This document shows, piece by piece, positions 6,264 through 8,974 of a stretch of 8,974 nucleotides of DNA. Position 1 is the stretch's first letter; each line of letters starts with the position of its first letter. Where the stretch lies: assembly GCA_949127695.1 (NCBI GenBank), contig CASBQH010000489.1, forward strand, positions 1-8,974, given 5' to 3'. A program made the translations under genes and the position numbers. The notes under the pieces were generated by a model that worked only from the letters and a program-made list of their open reading frames with translations, was not told the origin of the DNA and did not search any database. The DNA is from Synechococcales cyanobacterium PMM_0073. GTDB lineage: Bacteria > Cyanobacteriota > Cyanobacteriia > Elainellales > Elainellaceae.

Positions 6264-6398
6264 ATGGAACTGGCGCTGCTTGCAAAACTGCCCGAAGCCT
6301 ATGCGATTTTCAACCCTCTGGTTGACGTGCTGCCCGTAATCCCGGTGTTTTTCCTGCTCTTGGCCTTTGTCTGGCAGGCTTCGGTGGGCTTTAGATAA
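6264..6398 (+). CDS. psbK: Photosystem II reaction-center protein K precursor
   Basis: The 44-residue product begins [20 protein letters not shown] and ends with [10 protein letters not shown], which is unmistakably PsbK. It is a single-helix subunit of photosystem II near CP43 and the dimer edge in the thylakoid membrane. In known cyanobacterial PsbK the mature chain starts at the Lys of KLPEAY, so the first seven residues here (MELALLA) are the likely cleaved leader, leaving 37 residues. The Asp-Val-Leu-Pro-Val-Ile-Pro turn precedes the transmembrane helix (about residues 25-38). A purine-rich AAGGTGG (6249-6255) is eight bases before the ATG. It is followed by a bidirectional terminator. 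Both flanking genes are not photosynthetic. Confidence 0.97.
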   Translation: MELALLAKLPEAYAIFNPLVDVLPVIPVFFLLLAFVWQASVGFR

Positions 6399-6426
6399 AC
6401 AAGGGTCTGGAGATAAACACGGATCT
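6393..6426 (+). repeat. Imperfect 18-bp-period direct duplication at the psbK stop
   Basis: agataaacaagggtct (6393-6408) is repeated as agataaacacggatct (6411-6426), 14 of 16 bases identical. The first copy contains the last Arg codon and the TAA stop of psbK; the second lies in the 3' untranslated region. It looks like a small replication-slippage duplication. Confidence 0.7.
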
Positions 6427-6454
6427 AGCGGTAATTTAACAATTTGAACGATCA

Positions 6455-6480
6455 AAAAAGGGGCAGTCGCGCCCCTTTTT
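6455..6480. terminator. Bidirectional intrinsic terminator between psbK and gst
   Basis: A perfect 10-bp stem, aaaaaggggc (6455-6464) with gccccttttt (6471-6480), closes on a six-base loop, agtcgc. The T tract on one side and the A tract on the other give U-tailed hairpins in both directions. It lies 56 bases after psbK and 24 bases beyond the end of the convergent glutathione S-transferase gene, so it can stop both. Confidence 0.93.
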
Positions 6481-6504
6481 CTCACGCTGGTATTTGACGA
6501 GCCG

Positions 6505-7056
6505 CTACCTCGCCCCAATTGACTTTTGGTAGCCGGGACGCGCTGTGATTCGAGCCAGATAGGCTTTAATGCCGGGATATTCGGCAAAGTCTAGCTTCAG
6601 CATCAGCGGCATATAGGCCAAAATGGAGCCAACTGCCACATCCGCCACCGTAAACTCGTTGCCCAGCAGGTAGTCATGCTGGCTGAAGCGCTGATTTAGC
6701 GGCGGAAACAGCACCGGCATTTCTTTGGCGCGGCTGGTTTCGACAAAAATGCCGATGCCCAGCGTGGCGTTGGCAAACAAGATCCACTGGTTGATCTCTG
6801 AGCGCTGCTCTAGGGTGAGCGGCGAACCGTACTTTTCGGCCAGATACAGCAGAATTGCGCCTGACTCCCAGAGCTTAAAGTCGCCGTCCACAATCGCCGG
6901 GACTTTGCCCATCGGGTTAATTGCCAGATACTCCGGCTGCTTATGCTCCCCAGCCGCCAGATCCAGCAGCACAAACTCGTAGGGAATGCCCAGCTCTTCG
7001 AGATACCACTGGGGAATGCTAGCGCGGCTGCGAGCGCCGCCATATAGTTTTAACAT
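6505..7056 (-). CDS. Glutathione S-transferase, Chi-like
   Basis: The 183-residue cytosolic protein has the two-domain GST layout: a thioredoxin-like N-terminal domain (about 1-75) and a helical C-terminal domain. It conjugates or reduces electrophiles with glutathione. Visible signatures are MLKLYGGARSRAS with candidate catalytic Ser10, the cis-Pro site (KVPAIVDG, Pro53), the glutathione gamma-Glu-binding ESGAILLYL (Glu64, Ser65) and the N-capping box TVAD (137-140) in the C-terminal domain. The short length and N-terminus resemble the Chi class described from cyanobacteria; the class is my inference. The start codon lacks a clear ribosome site, but the gene begins only 11 bases after the upstream hypothetical gene, so translation may be coupled. 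A bidirectional terminator ends the unit. Confidence 0.92.
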   Translation of the reverse strand: MLKLYGGARSRASIPQWYLEELGIPYEFVLLDLAAGEHKQPEYLAINPMGKVPAIVDGDFKLWESGAILLYLAEKYGSPLTLEQRSEINQWILFANATLGIGIFVETSRAKEMPVLFPPLNQRFSQHDYLLGNEFTVADVAVGSILAYMPLMLKLDFAEYPGIKAYLARITARPGYQKSIGAR

Positions 7057-7067
7057 GCGCTGAATGG

Positions 7068-7574
7068 CTAGAGAACTTGGTGCGTGTAGGCATGCTGCTT
7101 GACGTTATCTTCAGCTTTAACAATTCGATCTGAATTGAGCACGCGCTTGCGCTCGGTGGAAAAGTTGAAGTCAGATTTGGTGCTGCCGATTGGAATATGG
7201 CGCTGGGCTTCTGGGCGGCTCTTGTAGGTGCGAGCGGCGGCGGCAACTCGGAAGGCGAAGTCGTCGCAGAACTGCGTGCTGGCTGGAAAATTATCTGGCA
7301 GCTGCGGCGGCTGATCTGGCGGCTGATCTGGCGGCTGATCCGAATACTGACTGGGCAGAACTGCGCCGAGCTGAGTCGCGGTGGCTAGCTCGTATGAGGT
7401 GGGAATCCCCTTGATAATCGCCTCCAACGCCGCTGAGGGAATGGGTTCGATCACCTGCACCTCTGAGACTTCGCCATCCACCTTGATGAAGCAGGTGGCC
7501 AAGCCCAGCAAAATATAGTCATCGGGGCTGAGGTCAGCTGCGGGGTTGGCTGCGGGATTTGAAGGTATGGTCAT
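7068..7574 (-). CDS. Conserved-looking hypothetical protein in operon with gst
   Basis: This 168-residue protein has no domain I can name, though its C-terminal half looks conserved: RTYKSRPEAQRHIPIG, then SDFNFSTERKRVLNSDRIVK and KQHAYTHQVL (about 116-168), very polar and basic. The N-terminal half (about 18-75, YILLGLATCFIKVDGEV onward) is mixed. The two parts are joined by a Pro/Asp/Gln-rich linker containing three DQPP units (79-90). There is no signal peptide or strong membrane helix. The ATG at 7574 follows a weak, very close AGG. The gst start lies 11 bases beyond its stop, so the two are almost surely one transcript, which suggests a stress or glutathione-linked context without proving it. 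Confidence 0.78.
   Translation of the reverse strand: MTIPSNPAANPAADLSPDDYILLGLATCFIKVDGEVSEVQVIEPIPSAALEAIIKGIPTSYELATATQLGAVLPSQYSDQPPDQPPDQPPQLPDNFPASTQFCDDFAFRVAAAARTYKSRPEAQRHIPIGSTKSDFNFSTERKRVLNSDRIVKAEDNVKQHAYTHQVL
7306..7341 (-). repeat. 12-bp coding tandem repeat (DQPP units)
   Basis: Three consecutive copies of ggcggctgatct (plus-strand reading; the third differs only in its last base) encode the QPPD/DQPP linker of the hypothetical protein. The 12-bp unit keeps the frame, so copy number can change harmlessly. Confidence 0.9.
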
Positions 7575-7945
7575 CGCCTAGTTGGGTTTGCCAGTAACGG
7601 TACGCTAGTTTGCATCTTAGCCCTTTCTCTGGCGCTCCCTAGGTTCTGGCGACCCGACTGCAACAAATGGTCACAAAAACTGTTTGCAAAACCGCTCACA
7701 AACAGCGCCGTCTCATAAATTTCAGGATTTTCAAACTAGCTGAATATGAGCAGAATCAAAAACTATTGCCGATCTGAAAATCAATACAATCAGATTTGCG
7801 TATATTAAACCTATAAACTATAGCAAACATTAAAATTCAAATAACCCATACATTACGCGAATAAAATCTCAGATCAGATGGGTGTTTTGCGATAGAATTT
7901 TGAAAATAAGTGATGCTTCTAAAACCTGCCTCAGAGTAATTCCTC
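7575..7945. other. AT-rich 371-bp divergent intergenic region
   Basis: No gene or RNA gene is visible here. From about 7660 onward it is clearly AT-richer than its surroundings. It should hold the promoters of the minus-strand hypothetical/gst unit and the plus-strand rhodanese gene. A possible plus promoter is TTGCGT (7796-7801) with TATAGC (7819-7824), 17 bases apart. A 7-bp inverted repeat, ctgtttg (7680-7686) and caaacag (7699-7705), has a 12-base loop. The ten bases agatcagatg occur at 7871-7880 and again at 7952-7961 inside the rhodanese start. None is strong evidence by itself. Confidence 0.5.
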
Positions 7946-8302
7946 ATGCTGAGATCAGATGCCAATCCGCCCATTGCCCAAATCACCGTTCGTCAGCTCG
8001 CCGAGCGCATGGCGCAGCCTCAGCCCCTACAGCTGGTTGACGTGCGTGAGCCAGCAGAACTCGCAATCGCCCAGATCCCTGGATTTGTGAATTTGCCCTT
8101 GAGTCAGTTTGCTGCTTGGTCAGAGCAGATTCAGCCGCAGCTTGATCCAGAGGTGGAAACGCTGGTGCTTTGCCATCATGGCGTCCGCTCCGCCCAAATG
8201 TGCCAGTGGCTGCAAAGTCAGGGCTTCACCCGGCTGGGCAATATTGCTGGCGGCATTGATGCCTACTCGCTCCAGGTTGATCCCGCAGTGCCCTGCTATT
8301 AG
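7946..8302 (+). CDS. Single-domain rhodanese-like sulfurtransferase
   Basis: The 118-residue protein is one complete rhodanese domain. Asp32 in LVDVREPAEL, the IPGFVNLPLSQF segment (44-55) and the active-site loop CHHGVRS (76-82) with catalytic Cys76 and Arg81 are all present, as is the GNIAGGIDAYS closing motif (98-108). The family moves sulfane sulfur through a Cys persulfide; acceptor and donor here are unknown. No signal peptide, so cytosolic. The second Cys (C86) and Cys117 are not part of the family motif. ATG 7946 gives the right length, although no strong ribosome site precedes it. hrcA follows 180 bp downstream on the same strand, an order I recall from other cyanobacteria. Confidence 0.95.
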   Translation: MLRSDANPPIAQITVRQLAERMAQPQPLQLVDVREPAELAIAQIPGFVNLPLSQFAAWSEQIQPQLDPEVETLVLCHHGVRSAQMCQWLQSQGFTRLGNIAGGIDAYSLQVDPAVPCY

Positions 8303-8482
8303 AGTTGAGTAAAGGTTTTGGCCTGTCTCCAGCAGAATCCGGCAGAATCTGACCGCCTCGATTACACTCGATTAAACAAGTGCTGCATTCTCGACTGAAT
8401 TCTGCCGCTGGCAATTTTGCCGACTGAGGCTCTGCCGAGCTTCTGCTCAACCTGTTCAACTCTGTACTTGCAAGCGATCTCT
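8303..8482 (+). other. Intergenic region between rhodanese and hrcA
   Basis: No gene is visible in these 180 bp. It holds short direct repeats: ctcgatta twice around 8357-8374, and cagaatc twice around 8333-8350. I see no T-tract terminator after the rhodanese gene and no CIRCE element (TTAGCACTC-N9-GAGTGCTAA) before hrcA. Read-through from the rhodanese gene is therefore possible. Confidence 0.4.
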
Positions 8483-8974
8483 ATGCCAGACTCTATGCCC
8501 GTTAAGCTGAGCGCTCGTCAGCAGCAGGTGTTGGGAGCCACCGTCCGTCACTATATTGCCACCGCTCGCCCGGTGGGTTCAGAGGCGATTGTGGATGGAT
8601 TTAACCCCAGAGTCAGCCCCGCCACCATCCGCAACGCCATGGGCTATCTGGAAAAATCAGGGCTGCTCTACCAGCCGCATATTTCGGCAGGGCGCGTCCC
8701 GTCTGATTCGGGCTACCGGATCTATGTCGATCAAATTGTCACGCCCTCTGACACAGTGGCGCGGCAGGTGAGCCAAACGCTGTCTGAGCAGCTGCATTGG
8801 GAAGATCTGAGCATTGAGGCGATCCTGCGCGAGGCCGCCCAGATTCTCTCGGCAATCAGCGGCTATATTGCCCTGATTACCGTGCCCCAAACCAGTCAGG
8901 CACAGCTGCGTCACCTCCAGCTGGTGCAGCTTGACCCCACCCGCGCCATGCTGGTCGTGGTGCTAGATACCTAC
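8483..8974 (+). CDS. hrcA: Heat-inducible transcription repressor HrcA (3' end missing)
   Basis: An open frame runs from ATG 8483 to the window end (164 codons, no stop), so the gene continues beyond the window; full HrcA is about 350-370 residues. The N-terminal winged-helix DNA-binding domain is complete: [20 protein letters not shown], then the recognition segment [18 protein letters not shown] and the hallmark [20 protein letters not shown]. The start of the dimerisation/GAF-like part follows ([16 protein letters not shown]). HrcA represses groESL and similar chaperone operons at CIRCE operators and depends on GroEL for activity. A second ATG at 8495 is an equally possible start; neither has a clear ribosome site. 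No CIRCE is seen upstream, so this copy does not appear to be autoregulated through that element. Confidence 0.96.
   Translation, partial: MPDSMPVKLSARQQQVLGATVRHYIATARPVGSEAIVDGFNPRVSPATIRNAMGYLEKSGLLYQPHISAGRVPSDSGYRIYVDQIVTPSDTVARQVSQTLSEQLHWEDLSIEAILREAAQILSAISGYIALITVPQTSQAQLRHLQLVQLDPTRAMLVVVLDTY

Noticed and set aside
6234..6587. 117-residue minus-strand open frame across psbK and the terminator
   Set aside because: It crosses psbK, a strong bidirectional terminator and the end of gst; its repeated PDPCLS segment is just the duplicated psbK stop region read backwards.
7190..7414. Plus-strand open frames inside the 168-residue hypothetical gene
   Set aside because: They are shadows of the 12-bp repeat and GC-rich codons; the minus-strand frame is longer and fits tightly with gst.
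8303..8482. CIRCE operator before hrcA
   Set aside because: I looked for TTAGCACTC and its inverted partner and found neither; an 8-bp inverted match (agagttga at 8301, tcaactct at 8456) is too short and too far apart.
1..8974. HIP1 (GCGATCGC) repeats, tRNA genes, CRISPR arrays and transposases
   Set aside because: None were found by eye on either strand; partial HIP1-like cgatcg cores occur only inside genes.

Overview
The window is a piece of a cyanobacterial chromosome. The clearest proof is an intact psbK (a 44-residue photosystem II subunit precursor at 6264-6398). Support comes from other families typical of cyanobacteria: a protein with a phosphate-binding-protein-like region followed by DUF4912 domains, DUF1400 domains, a short Chi-like glutathione S-transferase, and a single-domain rhodanese placed before hrcA. 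The coding DNA is moderately GC-rich, and I saw no HIP1 octamer (GCGATCGC). I cannot name the genus.

Layout. Positions 1-2208 (+) hold the 3' part of a large modular protein: the end of a periplasmic-binding-protein-like domain, one membrane helix, two DUF4912 copies and a beta-rich C-terminal region. It ends in a strong hairpin terminator (2239-2283). mscL (2408-2797, +) follows. It converges on a secreted protein with two DUF1400 domains and no hydrolase domain (2822-4096, -), and an 11-bp inverted repeat covers both stop codons. Upstream of the latter, on the same strand, is a small XRE-type regulator (4179-4427, -), preceded by a row of 11-bp direct repeats.

Divergent from the regulator lies a run of three small unrecognised genes (4710-4991, 5123-5476, 5557-6159, all +). 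A site at 4621-4634 matches the published cyanobacterial LexA box consensus at every position, which suggests that this module is induced by DNA damage. It is the most interesting part of the window. Next comes psbK with a bidirectional terminator (6455-6480). It is shared with a convergent two-gene unit (7574-6505, -) that encodes a 168-residue conserved-looking hypothetical protein and the glutathione S-transferase.

An AT-rich 371-bp intergenic region (7575-7945) separates this unit from a rhodanese gene (7946-8302, +). hrcA, the heat-shock repressor, begins at 8483 and runs off the end of the window.

The genes do not form one pathway. They are a mosaic of envelope and osmotic functions (PBP-DUF4912 protein, MscL, DUF1400 protein), a possible SOS-controlled module next to a regulator, photosynthesis (psbK), and redox, sulfur and heat-stress functions (GST, rhodanese, HrcA).
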